Of a stretch of 62,500 nucleotides of DNA, positions 43,930 to 55,965 are shown one piece after another (position 1 is the first letter of the stretch; each line of letters starts with the position of its first letter). Both the position numbers and the translations under genes were made by a program. Origin of the DNA: Adiantum capillus-veneris (lineage: Eukaryota; Streptophyta; Polypodiopsida; Polypodiales; Pteridaceae). The DNA lies in assembly GCA_014529385.2 (NCBI GenBank), contig CM043968.1, positions 30,479,013 through 30,541,512 on the forward strand, written 5' to 3'. The notes below the pieces were generated by a model. That model was given only the letters and a program-made list of their open reading frames with translations. It did no database searches and was not told the DNA's origin.

Positions 43930-44458
43930 TCAGCTTTAAGTACTCAAAAGGAAAGCTACTCTCAAGAATCAACCAATACCTATTCCCATCAACACTCTGG
44001 AACTAGATGACCGACAATGGGAATCACAGAAAGATGCAGTGTCAACAGATGATGAATGGTTAGATGGGATGGACCTTCGCATCAAAGTACAGATAAACAA
44101 TCATCATAGAACAAATGCATCGGTCAATACAGGAGCTCGAGTAAATGCAATGAGTTATTCCACGTACAAGAAAGCAACAAGCCAGTCTTTGACAGCAAGA
44201 ATAGCGACTATTAAAGGATGCAATAAGAACCTAACACCAACATTGCGAGTAGTCAACTTAAATGTGATAGTACATGGATGTTCGTGCCCTCATCAAATTT
44301 TATGCTTATCAGATGAACACATGAATGAAACAATGATTCTTGGAATCTCATGGATGCTAATGTACAAGGCAGTACCAGATTGGGATACCAATCAGCTCAA
44401 GCTATCACCTAAAGGCGGACAGCTCATTGTTTTAATTGCACCAAGCAAGGAGGAATGA
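43930..44458 (+). pseudogene. second retropepsin-like domain downstream of integrase
   Basis: Frame 44039-44458 reads like an aspartic protease: DLRIKVQINNHHRTNASVNT, then GARVNAMSYSTYKKA (position of D-T-G-A, here N-T-G-A), IATIKGCNKNL, LRVVNLNVIVHGCSCPHQI, and the late motif TMILGISWMLMYKAVPDWD. The layout (strand, flap-like region, ILGxxW, DW) follows retropepsins, but the catalytic Asp is Asn, so it should be inactive as it stands. It lies after integrase, where plant gypsy elements normally have no protease. It could be a duplicated protease or a non-catalytic capsid-binding module. Confidence 0.6.
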
Positions 44459-44519
44459 AAAGGGGGTTACCAACAGAGCAAACCAAAGAGCAATCAATCT
44501 TCTCCATCCTGTGTAGAAA

Positions 44520-45141
44520 AGAAAATGCTACAAGTAGCATGCAAGGAGTCAGGCAAATTTGGGTACCAAAAGCATAGCTTAAGGACAAGCCGAGTCAAAT
44601 TTGGGTGCCCAAAACATCATCTACAGTACTAAAGACGGTTCCAAGGTTCAAAAAACAAAGAGGAGCATCTTCCAACAGGGAAGCTAATACAAAATGGATT
44701 TGGAAGAAGAAGGAGCACTTATCTTCTCCGCAAACTGTAAAACCGATCAAGCAATGGAGAGTTAAGTCCCAAAAGACTCAATCACCCCATTCTGACCAAA
44801 GCAAACCAAGATATCAATGGCGGATAAAAGCTCAACAACCATTATTATTGATACCAATATCTCAAGAAATCAACGTGCCACAGCATCTTGATGATACAAT
44901 CAAGCAAAGAGCACACAAGCTACAAGATTTTTTCTTTGGAAGACAGCAAAAGAAAACCTCGACATCAGAAACCCTTGAGTTAATTACTCAAGACCCAACT
45001 CTTGCACAACATAATGGTTTTAACTACATTAATCTTCAAAGCATGGTAGAGCCAACCAAGGCTATGTATAGACACGATTGTTCAACCCATGCACACACTC
45101 ATCCCGGAGTACACCCTCTAGGAGGGGTGGAAGGGAACTAA
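44520..45141 (+). pseudogene. basic Trp/Lys-rich C-terminal ORF and purine tract
   Basis: The 44605-45141 frame (178 aa) is strongly basic with repeated short motifs (QIWVPK twice around 44560-44610, KQWRVKSQK, YQWRIKAQQ). It resembles nucleic-acid-binding tails but no known domain. It ends CSTHAHTHPGVHPLGGVEGN, whose codons (GGAGGGGTGGAAGGGAACTA) form a purine tract at 45121-45140. A similar tract (GAAGAGAGAGAAAAAAG) follows at 45160. Confidence 0.5.
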
Positions 45142-45179
45142 GTAATTAAGGGCAATGTTTGAAGAGAGAGAAAAAAGTT

Positions 45180-45886
45180 CGATGTTAACGTGTGATTTTT
45201 ACAAAATTACCTAATGATGTCCTTACAAATCATTAACTGGGGAAATTTTAACTGATAACATCTCCCCGATGAGTGTAAATAGTGTATACACTAAGAGAAA
45301 ATCATCAAAAAATAGTCTTTTTCGGTTATTTTTCATCATTTTTCTTCATATTGGGACTTAAAAATGGAGAAATCCAACAAAAAATAATAAACTTGTTTTT
45401 TTTAATGGATTTTCTTAATTATTGGATTTTCACTTTGCTTTTTTAGCGCATTTTGTTATTTTCTTTGTTTTTTTAATAAAAAAGTCAAAAATTAATAATA
45501 AATAGTAAATGAGCTCTGATGAAAAAACTGAAGATACCTGATAATCAGAAGGACAAGGCGGACAACACAAAAAATTTCAATCAAATCGGCAGATGTAAGC
45601 GGGAAGCCTAAATTAGGCGGCCAAGGCCTACTTTTGCAGAATGAGCTATAAGAATCCGATTGAGGAAATTTTTGAGTCTAACATAGATTTCACGGCCTAG
45701 TAGGACTAACAGGGAAATTTGGGGAAAAATGGTTTGGGAAGTCTGAGTATAGATATCCAAGGTAATCTAAAATCACCTCATTTCCACTTGTCGCCCTTGG
45801 AGAGAGAGCTTTCAACCTTCTTCGCGTGCGATTTTCGGAGTCCACAATCGCCCGTTTACAGCGCCGTCTCACACAAGACATGAGGG
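45180..45886 (+). promoter_or_regulatory. LTR-like leader with TATA region and ATG mini-exon
   Basis: After two purine tracts the sequence TGTTAACGTGTGATTTTTAC begins a T-rich, promoter-like stretch with a possible TATA (GAGCTATAAGAATCC, about 45645). A leader then ends ACAAGACATGAGGG|GTAAGTTC (donor at 45887). The ATGAGGG mini-exon joins in phase to the coiled-coil ORF through an acceptor at 52463 (CACTTAACAG|GAGCAATG). It could be the remains of a separate LTR or an internal promoter for the 3' ORF. I found no second copy that would prove an LTR. Confidence 0.45.
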
Positions 45887-46967
45887 GTAAGTTCTATACT
45901 TATCAATGATCCATTCTATATGGCCGGTAGCTAGTCTAAGCCCAAGGAAAAAACCCTAGAATCCGAGTAGTGCACGAAGTCCTTCGACCAAAAATTGACT
46001 ATAGCGGCCTATCAGCTCAACCAAATCGGACGAGACTTGAGTTGTAGCATGCCCCTATATAATAGAACACTTCTATATCACCAGTTGAACATTCGGCAGG
46101 GGTTGAGGGGGGTCCCAGGTAGAAAAGCTAGGTTTTTGGCAGATACCAAACTTGGATTCTGACTCCATAGACAGCTTATAGACTGGGTCTATATACAATG
46201 TATATGGTTGGTTTCATAAAAACAATCAAGGCAAGCTCTTGAAAAGCAGAAAACAACTCGAAGGTTGCAAAGCTTCAAATGTGACATAAGAAGTCAAACT
46301 GACTCCAAATGGGCCAAAACTAGATGAGTAGCTTCAGGACTATGTAGCGGAAAAGTCTAAAGCTTCAAAAGTGACTAACCAACTCCACATGCCATGTAGT
46401 CACAAAAATTGGTGAATTCACAGTCAACAAAGCACGAAGTGATTCCAACAAGACAAAACTTTATCAAATTTAATCTAGGACTTGGTTTAGGTGTATTGAA
46501 TATGTTTAGGTCAAAATTTATCAAGTTTACCAAAAAAAAGTTGACTACTGTAAATAATCGTGATTATTTACTTTTACACTTTTTTGGCTTGAAATGGTAC
46601 TTTCACCTCACCTACCACTTGTACACACCTATTACATGCCACATTTCAAGTATGAGCCAAAATGATCAATGATAACTTGGAAAATTGTCAAAAAACGCAA
46701 AGAAGTCCTTTCAATCCAAGTTTTGAATTATGTGTAACATTTTTTGATCCAAACCACCTCATATCTCATACACAGGGTCTACATCAAGCTTAGAACCAAG
46801 TTGCACCAAAAAATCTTCATTTTGATGAAAAAAGTTAATCATCACGATTATTTACTTTTTTGCCAAGAAGGGGAGAAATTGCAACTTTGACCTCATGGGA
46901 CCAAAGCACATGATGTCTAAGCCCACTGACCAAGTTTGAGCAAATTTGGATCTCAAAATCTCAAAAT
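45887..46967 (+). repeat. E2 3' intron region with palindromic repeats, part 1
   Basis: Non-coding region between the mini-exon and copia-2. The first ~500 bp are unique here. Marker palindromes then occur at 46550-46571 (one central mismatch) and 46834-46855, 284 bp apart, within the same ~288-bp units as at 26200-27515 (shared TTTGGATC, CCAAACT-type text). It continues at 52100 after copia-2. Confidence 0.8.
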
Positions 46968-47183
46968 TGTTACCATATACATGTGTGTGAACACACTAGG
47001 ACCGCCGGGGCATTTTTTCCCTCTTTAGGAGGTTTTTTCCCCCGTGCATTGTATATACGCCCATCACTCTAGGGCTATCTATTTTTCCATTGCACACTAA
47101 GTAACACACTCTCTATTGTGTGCCTTGAGCTTCTTTTGTCTTCTCCAAGTTGTGTGTGTTTCTCTACAACCCTCATTCCAACA
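46968..47183 (+). repeat. 5' LTR of copia-2
   Basis: 216 bp, TGTTACCATATACATG to CATTCCAACA. It lacks 11 bp (the GTGGTAGTGAT region) present in the 3' LTR at 51881-51895. Otherwise it has four substitutions against the 3' LTR (CTTCTTTTGTC/CTTCCTTCGTC and CTACAACCCTC/CTGCAACCCTA). Confidence 0.95.
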
Positions 47184-47502
47184 ATTGGTATCAAAGCAGG
47201 TCACGTCCTCCCGGGCTTAGTCGCCAGCTGTTCCAGCACACGCCTGCTCACTTTCTCCGATTTCAGTGAGCTTTGGTGAGCGTTCGCTCAGAATTTTGAT
47301 TTGGGCTCATTTCGGCCTCCGTTTCCACTACAGGCAGTACTGCACAGGCTATTTTGTCATTTTGTGCAAAATTTCTGTCAGTGCCGTTTTCTGCATAACA
47401 GGTGCCTTATAGTCTTCTACGATTTGTGCTATATAGCACAGGTTGTTCCCGCTCCGTTTCTCCTATTTTCAGGCAGTTTTCACATCAGGTGCAGCATTTA
47501 CC

Positions 47503-50500
47503 ATGGCTGACAACAACAACACAGATGTGTTCAAGATGTTTGCTGCTGAGGACAGGTTGGATGGGGACAACTACCCTATGTGGGCTTATATGATGCAACA
47601 TGTTCTTGTGTCAAAGGGTGTCTGGAACATTGTGCAGGGCATTGATGTACGTCCTGGTTCTAAGGATGTAGGCGATGTTGAGGATGTTGAAGGTCTTGCT
47701 GCAAGGATTGCAGCTGTTAGAGTTGTTTTGCCTACAGCAGAACAAGCTCATTGCGATGTTAAGGATGCGCAGGCTCATGCATTGATTGCGTTGTCTGTGA
47801 AGCGCACCATTGTTCCTCACATCCGTTCATCAAAATCTGCAAAACAGGCTTGGGATATTCTAGCAGGTCTTTATGCAAGCCGCAATGAGGCTAAAATTGC
47901 TTTGCTGCGTAAAGAGCTGGAGTCGAAGATTATGCATGAGGAAGATGATATGGACACTTTCCTTGCTAGTGACAAGGACATCAATGAGTAGCTTATTTCT
48001 GCAGGTAAAGTCATTTCAGACAGTTCCCTTGTGCAGACTGTTCTTGATGCCTTACCAGACTCCTACCAGACTTTTGCTAGTACTTGGAGACTGATGACCC
48101 AAGGAAATCCTGAAGTTATCAAGTTTGATGCATTATGCACATTGCTCTTGCAAGAGTCACTTTCTAGAAAAAACAGGACTAGGCAGCGTGCAGTTGAACA
48201 GGCTTTTATTGCTTCTCAAAGAAAGGGTGGTAACAGTAATGCAGCCACTTCTTATGGTTCTGCTGCGAGTGGCAAAAATTATGTTCCTAATGCTTCTGCT
48301 GGCAGTACTTCGTCTGGAAATTCTGGTGATAAGGAAAAAAAGAAGATGCGTTGCCATTATTGTAAAGCCAATGATCACTTGATCAAGTCATGTCCTAAGT
48401 TGAAGGCGAAAGAGGCTAAGAAGAAAGAGGGTGGTTCCACTGCAAATGCTTGTTCCACTACAAATGCAGCCATTGTTGAGTCTTCTGTGAAAGGAGACTG
48501 TGTTGCTGATGTTGATGCAGAATGGGATTTTAGCGCAGAGTGCACTTACAATCCTGCTGTCCATCATGCATGCTTGTCAGTTGTTGCTGCAGATTCACAT
48601 GTGTGGTATTTCGACAGTGGTGCTACAAAGCACATTACCTCACATCGTGAATTGTTTACCTCTCTCGAGTCTGTCCCTCATGGGAATTCAGTCACTTGTG
48701 CCAACAACGCCTCTTATCCAATTCAGGGAGTTGGAAAGATTGCGCTCACTACTGCTAATGGCAGTTCCTTCACACTTGTTGATGCACTTTATGTACCTGG
48801 GATCAAAAAGAATCTCTTGTCTGTATCCGCACTTGCTAGGCTTGGACTTGTAGTCAAATTTGTGGATGACAGATGTACAGTTCATGATCTCTGTTTTGGT
48901 GATGAAATTGTTGCATCTGGGCTTTTCTGCCGTGGGCTGTATAAGCTCACTTTGTATGACACGTGTGGACAAAATTTTGCAAATGCTGTTGTAGATTCAA
49001 GGGCTATTTCAGATGCAAAACTTTGGCATGCACGTTTTGGTCATCTGAATTTTGCCAATTTGCTGCGTTTGCAGAAATCTGATATGGTTGCTTCTTTGCC
49101 ACCTCTTGAAGCACCAGTCAAACATGTTCGTGAAGGCTGTATTTTGGGTAAGATGCAGCGTTCTAAATTTCCAAAGGATGGTTCAGTTCGGGCCACATGC
49201 AGGTTGCAGCTTGTGCATAGTGATGTTTGTGGGCCCATGCAAACTCCGTCCTTGGGCAGTTACCTGTACTTCGTGACTTTCATTGATGATTACTCCAGGC
49301 ATGCATGGGTATTTCCGCTTAAAGCAAAGTCCAAAGTTTTTATGTGCTTCAAACAATTTCTGGCTATGGCTGAAAATGTCTCGAAATGTACTATGGGCAC
49401 CCTCCGTTCTGATCGAGGGGGGGAGTATAAGTCTCATGAATTTAATGCATTTCTGGCTAGTCTTGGGATAAAACACCAATGTACAGTGCCTTATACACCT
49501 CAGCAAAATGGTGTTGCTGAGAGGAAAAACAGGTCAATGACGAAAATGGCACGATGTATGGTTAAAAGTCAAGCTTTGCCGCATTCTTTTTGGCTTGAGG
49601 CCATTATGTGTGCCACTTATGTACTTAACAGGTGTCCTACGAAAGCTTTTCAGTCTATTACTCCATATGAAGCATGGCATGATAGAAAACCTTCTATTGA
49701 GCACATGCGTGTTTTTGGCTGTTTGGCATATGCTTTGGTGCCACAAGTGCAGCGCAAAAAATTGGATGATAAGGTTGTCAAATGTATTTATGTTGGTTAT
49801 AGTGCTAAAAGCAAAGGTTACAGGTTGTATCATCCGCAAACAAAACGTATTCTGGTTTCACGGGATGTAGTGTTTGTCGAAGATTCTGTTCAGCCCTTGC
49901 TGTCATGTACTAGAGACAGTAATGTAAGCTCAGAGGAAATTTATGACACTTTGTTGCCTCTTTTCAGTGGTAGAAATACGAATGTAAGTTCCAATGAGGC
50001 AAATGTACAGACTATGGGGGTTTCTGAAAATGTTCTAGATTAGCCTATTAACTGATGTAGATGTACATGATGTACTTGATGAGGAAAGGGCTAAAAATGA
50101 GCAGGCTAGAGGTATGCCAAAATAGTTGGTGCACACTTTCAATGACAGTAAATTGGATGCACCTTTGTCTAGTCGTACTCGTTCAGGCTCTCGCCATGCA
50201 TCTTATGCATCAGATTGTTATGCTTTGGCTGTGGCTAGCTTACATGATGTTGAGGAGCCTCTGACTTTTGATGAAGCACAAAATTCAGAAAATTGGATGG
50301 CTGCCATGCAATCAGAATATGATGCACTTATAGAAAATGACACATGGACTTTATGTGATTTTCCTCCTGGCAAAAATGCCATTGGTACGAAGTGGGTTTA
50401 CAAGTTGAAACGCAAGCCAGATGGTGAGATCGATCACCATAAAGCTCGACTTGTTGCAAAGGGTTATGCACAGCAAAAAGGCATAGATTATGAAGAAACT

Positions 50501-51792
50501 TTTTCTCCCACTTGTCGTATGACTACTGTGAGTTTTCTATGTGCATTGGCAGCTCATTTTGGTTGGGATGTACATCAATCAGACATTGTTACTGCTTTCC
50601 TGAATGGTGACATATTTGAGGATGTTTATGTAACGCAGCCTCGCGGTTTTGTCATAAAAGGACAAGAGGACAAAGTGTGAAAATGTAACAAGGCTTTGTA
50701 TGGGTTGAAGCAATCTCCTCGTGCTTGGTATGAGAAAGCTGACACTCATTTGGTCAAACAAGGCTTTCGTAACAGTCCAATAGAAAGCACATTGTATGTA
50801 AAGCGTGAGGGTGATGTACTTCTCATTGTGGTTCTTTATGTTGATGATTTTCTGATCACTGGACCAAATGAGAGACATATTGCTGAATTTAAGGCTGATT
50901 TGAATGCTACTTTCAAGATGAAAGATTTGGGGTTGTTGCATCATTATTTGGGTATACAGTTTAAGCAATGTGATGGTGGTATTGCCTTGTGTCAGAAAAG
51001 TTACATAGAGACATTGCTATGTAAGTTTGGACTTGAGGATTGCAAACCTATTGCCACTCCCATGGAAACAGGTTTGAAGTTGAGTCTACATGATGCTGGT
51101 GATCCTGCTGATGTCACTCTTTACCAAACCGATGTTGGCTGCCTCATTTATGTATGCAACACAAGGCCGGATATTCAGTTTGCAGTCTCACAGGTCAGCA
51201 GATTTATGCATAGCCCAGGGTCTAAGCATTGGCAGGCTGTGAAGAGGATTTTCCGCTACCTTAGTGGCACTTTACATCTTGGCTTGTTTTATCCAAGGGG
51301 GGATCATTGCCGCCAGACTTACATGCTTTTTCGGACTCAGATTGGGCTGGTTGTTTTGACACGCGAGTGTCCACAAGTGGTTTTTGTTTCATGCTTGGCA
51401 GTTCATCTATATCATGGTTGAGCAAGAAGCAACCTACTGTGGCCACTTCGAGTTGTGAGGTTGAGTACAGGGCAGTCTTCACAACTACGGTTGAGTGTAT
51501 ATGGCTCAGAGGCCTTATGGCTGATTTGGGTGTTGAATAGGACATTGCCAACACTATCTACACTGACAGTCAGAGCGCATTGGCAGTTGCGAGGAACCCA
51601 TTTTTTCATGCTCGCACAAAGCACATTGAGGTGCATTACCACTATGTCAGGGAGAGGCTCTTAGCAGGAGAGATCAGCATGGCTTATGTGCCAACACAGG
51701 AAAACCTTGCAGATCTTTTCACAAAGGCATTGTCACATGAGAAGCTTGAAGCTTTTCGCAAAGCTTTGGGCTTACTCCCCTTTATGGACTGA
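47503..51792 (+). pseudogene. copia-2 gag-pol polyprotein, lightly damaged
   Basis: Nearly complete Ty1/copia polyprotein starting MADNNNTDVFKMFAAEDRLD. Zinc knuckle CHYCKANDHLIKSC is intact. Protease (FDSGATKHIT), integrase zinc domain, integrase core (HSDVCGP, SDRGGEY, GVAERKN), RT (TAFLNGDIFE, LYVDDFLITG) and RNase H (SDSDWAG, YRAVF, TDSQSALAVARNP) follow in order. The long middle frame runs 48031-50043. Defects are few: TAG at 47989, a one-base insertion near 50050 with a stop at 50041, TAG near 50123, TGA at 50678, a frameshift near 51300, TGA at 51419 and TAG at 51538. Most are single-base changes relative to copia-1, fitting a young but dead copy. Confidence 0.93.
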
Positions 51793-51867
51793 TCCTGTCC
51801 TCAGGGCATGGCACTTCCCTTTACTCATGTGCCACCTCTCGTTCACCGCATCACTCCAGGGGGGATT

Positions 51868-52094
51868 TGTTACCATATACATGTGGTAGTGATGTGTGTG
51901 AACACACTAGGACCGCCGGGGCATTTTTTCCCTCTTTAGGAGGTTTTTTCCCCCGTGCATTGTATATACGCCCATCACTCTAGGGCTATCTATTTTTCCA
52001 TTGCACACTAAGTAACACACTCTCTATTGTGTGCCTTGAGCTTCCTTCGTCTTCTCCAAGTTGTGTGTGTTTCTCTGCAACCCTAATTCCAACA
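51868..52094 (+). repeat. 3' LTR of copia-2
   Basis: 227 bp, TGTTACCATATACATGTGG to TTCCAACA, preceded by the purine tract at 51856-51867 and followed by the AAAAT target duplication. Confidence 0.95.
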
Positions 52095-52099
52095 AAAAT

Positions 52100-52463
52100 C
52101 CCTTTATATCTATTGTTTCAGAGACTAAAATCCTAAATCTAGCACCATTTTCACCATGTGCACTCAAATGAGCCCACGTCACTCAGAGTATCTAATTGCT
52201 ATATATTTCAAGCCTATGAGGCCAAAAATGCAAAAAGTTGGAAAAATTCATCAGCTGTAAATAATTGTGATTATTTACTTTTGTTGCAAATTTCTGCTTG
52301 AACTTTATGATTTTGACCTTTACATGTTTTTATGCACCTATGCATGCTCCAAAATTGATTTGAAGCAAATTGGACTCAATTTGTCAGCAATTTAGACTCA
52401 AGGGCATTTTCAGAGTGGAAATTGCAGAAATTTTCTAACTTTGGCACTCTATTCACTTAACAG
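52100..52463 (+). repeat. E2 3' intron region with palindromic repeats, part 2
   Basis: Continues the repeat array after copia-2. The marker palindrome (with two central mismatches) lies at 52257-52278. With copia-2 removed it is 291 bp from the marker at 46834. The region ends in a pyrimidine-poor but plausible acceptor, ATTCACTTAACAG, at 52463. Confidence 0.8.
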
Positions 52464-55400
52464 GAGCAATGCAAGCTGCAGAGAAGGCCAAGAAGAGGGT
52501 ATCCCAAAAAGAAAAGCTGCAAGAGATGCCACCATACCAACTGGACCCCAGTTCAATAAAGACGGCCAATGCAATGTACTTGTCCAGAGAACAGCTTGAG
52601 GAAAACAATACAACAATTTTCACATGCAGGTTCAAAAGTGAAGAAGGACATCAAGTAGAGCCACAACTGCTACCTAAAGAGATCTATGATGTCACGGCAA
52701 AGCCAAACACAAAAAAAGTTAATAGAAGGCTGGGCCTCAGGGACTTCTACGACCAGGAACCATGTGGCATAGATTTCTAGAAGGCATATAAACTACTCTC
52801 TACAATTAAAGAGGATGGATCATCCCAAATCACTGACCAACAAGGGCAGAAAGTAGAAGTGGTAATCACCAAGGAAATTGTGGCCGAGGCGCTGAAGTTG
52901 CCGACAGAAGGAATGACAATGAGGGCCCATTACAGGAAGACAGGAGGCACCTTCACCAAGGAGACTACTGCTGCAACCTTTGCTGACCTCATTCAAAAGC
53001 AAGTGGAAGAACCAGCACAGTTGTATCATCAGCACTTCCATTTTCTAGCAAAGAGACCCCAAGGTACACCACACCAAATCATGCAGTTGCGACTACATTC
53101 ACCCAAGTGTTGAAGTCAACAACTAGGCAACCAATTGATCATGCTCAGTATGTGCTATCAACACTAAAGGGCACCAAGAAAGAGGGTAAGATCACCTATC
53201 TGAGTGCACCTGAAGTACTAACAAGAATAGCATACCATGCTATTGGCATGGCAGACAATTTGCCACCTGCCCCAGATCAGAACACATGGATTGTATCTGC
53301 ACAACCTTCTCCAAGAACCACCCTCTCGACAAAGAGAGTTTACAAATCTGATGAAGAGTCCCACGAAGCTCATAGCAGTGAGAGCTTAGGCAATGAAGAG
53401 AGGAGATCCAGAATAGAAGAGATGAAGAAAAAAGCAGTAGTTGCACACCAAGAGGAACCTCAACAGAAAAAGGTGAGGTTTAAAAGGGAAAAACAAACCT
53501 ACGAAAGAAGCCGCCAAGCTGCAGGTGAGGAACCGAAAAAGTGGGTTCCAAAATAGATAAAGGGACCTAGAACAAAGAACCCTACAAGGAAAGAAGAAGA
53601 GGACCCCACCGATTTTCTTGAAAGAATGTATACAGAGGTAGAAGCACTAAAGCTAAAAGAAGCTCAAGAGGTCAAAAAAAAAAGCAAGAGAAGAGGCATC
53701 AGAGCAACAAACTCAAGCGGAGGCTACTGCACAAAGTGAGGCACAGCACTATCAGAAGGAAATGCCTTCAAAGCCGACCTCACCCACTAGAGAACAGGCA
53801 GATCACCCGATGCCAAGCCCTCCCCCTTCACCAACAGTTTGACCCACCGAGGGCGAGGAAGCCAAAGAAAAGGAGACTGAATCGAAGGAAGCAGCAAGTT
53901 TTGAACAACCGGAAGCACCTATTTTGAGCACCCCAAGGCAATAGAAACATAAACCACCCCATCTACGACCACCCAACAAGAAACACCCGAGGCATCCATG
54001 AAGCCTCAAGAAGACAAAATAGCCGAGGCAACCACACAGCCTCAAGGAGAGGTAGAACCCCCACCCCAACCACAAGCATCCATTGCAGAACCACCCAAAG
54101 AGCTACAAGCTGAAATGGCTAAAACATCCAAACAGCCTATAGAGACTGAATATTGGCAAACAAACAATGAAGTCATCATACATGTGAATGAATATGCTAA
54201 ACAGATGCAGGAGATGACCAAAAAAATACGAACAGCAGCACTTAGCCGCAGTCCTAAGACTAGAGAGCTAGAGATGGTTATCGATGCTCTACAAGGAGAA
54301 TTAGGTGACAGAAAGAATGTCATCTTAGATCTGCAGAGACAAATCCAAGAGCTGAGAGCTGAAGCTGAACAACATCAGCTAGCAAAAGAGAAGCAACAAA
54401 AGGAAATAGAGGAGCTAGGTGCACTTCTCACCAAATTAACAGATGCCTGCAAGATCAAAGACCAACAGCTGACAAAGGTCACAAATGAACTCTTAACCAT
54501 AACTTTGTCTGTACAAAATATCCAAGTGTAGCTCGACGTAGCAAACGCATCTCTGCAATATTTAGAGCAAAGAATCAATGATCAGGCAACATTTTTACGA
54601 TAGATAAGGGAAAATTCCACATTTGCCTCGATCAAAGGTACTGATGAAGTATATAAGGCATTTGAAAAGAAGAATAAGGATCTCGAACTCGAGCTAAAGC
54701 TAGAGCAGTCACAACGAAGAGACCTTGCACTGATGCGGGTACAATGAGAATAACAGGTGCTCAAGGAGATAACAGAGCTCAAGCGAGTCAATCAGCTGCT
54801 GCGAGAGGGACAGTCAGAGACGCAAGAAGAAGTTGGTACCTCAGAGCAACCAAGTATTGAAATTCCCTCAGTCTCTTTTGCTGAGATGGAAACACAGCCA
54901 GTAGAAGGGCTAGGAGAAGAGAAAGATTTCCAGGTACCAAATAGATGTTGAGCAAGTTCCCATGGTCCAACTGTCTAAAGATGTGGAAGATGCACTCAAA
55001 GGACAGGTTGCTTAGGAGACAAATGAAGAATGGAAAGCAGCGATGGATTGGGAGTTGAGGATTCTCCATTCAATCAACATCACTCAACTCACTCCCAATC
55101 AAATCAATGCACGATGGCATCAACAATCATTGCCATATCCCTTGATCAAGGTAGAGCTTTTACAGGTCAAGAAAGATAATACAAAGACATGCAGGTAGAA
55201 GGCACCGAGGAAGTCCACCCCAAGTGGATAAAGAGCTGGCTGAACAAGAATCCACAACATTTGATTATGTTCACAATAGCACCTGCAGCCCTTCAGAAAG
55301 ACCCAACCTTTTGTCATGTACCATGGGTAAGGACATGGCAAGCACATGAAGCACTGACTAAGAAGCAGCCTACATGGCTCAACTATCCAAGATTGCCAGC

Positions 55401-55929
55401 TCCAGAGCAGGGAACACCGACAGAGGAATACATGGTGAAAACCCTAACAGGCGCCATGACATTCTTCAAAAGTCTCCCTGATCTCTCATGTGCCATGATC
55501 TACAAAATTTGTCGAATGTTGCTCACATGCATTGAAGTTTTTCACAAGCCAAAGTAAGCAAGAGCACCCTGGATGTCATTATTTGAAGGCAATAAGGGTC
55601 TCTGCTACGACCTAAGTGGCCAGCCTTCCGAAGAAGTTCTTTACTGCTTCTACGCTCGATGCATGTTCTTGCCATCTAACAATATGTTGGCGTTTGAGGA
55701 AGCATTTTACACAGGGTTCTTCACTTGGCAAAAGAAGATATTTGGGCCAGTGATAACCAACCTAACCTCCATATTTGTTGTCTACTCAGTCATTGAGCTC
55801 AAAAACAGGGTCACCATGCAGTTCTTGCACGTTCCTAACAAAGAAAGAATATTGAGATATGAGAAAGCACTCCATGCGCTTAAAGACCTCCTCGCCAGCC
55901 GTCAACCCGAAGATTACTTCAGCCCATAA
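52464..55929 (+). pseudogene. E2 3' ORF: long coiled-coil protein, decayed
   Basis: Extra ORF between integrase and 3' LTR. The N-terminal domain (52469-53113) has MQAAEKAKKRVSQKEKLQEM, LGLRDFYDQEPCGIDF and EIVAEALKLPTEGMTMRAHY, a style seen in additional ORFs of plant Athila-type elements. A Pro/Glu-rich middle (53550-54150) and a coiled coil follow (LEMVIDALQGELGDRKNVIL, LQRQIQELRAEAEQHQLAKE). The conserved C-terminal domain (55189-55929) includes WIKSWLNKNPQHLIMFTIAP, TWLNYPRLPAPEQGTPTEEY, CYDLSGQPSEEVLYCFYARC and FEEAFYTGFFTW. Stops at 52778, 53113, 53554, 54529, 54599 and 55555 break it. E1 carries a relative. Function unknown; a structural, Gag-accessory or envelope-like role is only a guess. 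Confidence 0.7.
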
Positions 55930-55965
55930 AGTTGTGTCAAGGGACGACACAGGTGAGGGGGGGAA

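Larger units (their letters stand above)
46968..52094 (+). mobile_element. copia-2: Ty1/copia element nested in E2
   Basis: 5127-bp element with exact 5-bp duplications AAAAT (46963-46967 and 52095-52099). 5' LTR 46968-47183 (216 bp), primer site 47186-47199 (TGGTATCAAAGCAG), gag-pol 47503-51792, purine tract CCAGGGGGGATT, 3' LTR 51868-52094 (227 bp). It is the same family as copia-1 but younger: apart from one 11-bp deletion its LTRs differ at about four positions. Its removal restores the ~288-bp spacing of the host palindromic repeats. Confidence 0.96.

Noticed and set aside
45180-46300. Separate 3' LTR for a gypsy element nested within E2
   Set aside because: The TGTTAACG start after a purine tract is suggestive, but no second copy of this sequence exists upstream of the gag, and the 288-bp repeats flank gag-pol on both sides; I kept it as a leader region only.
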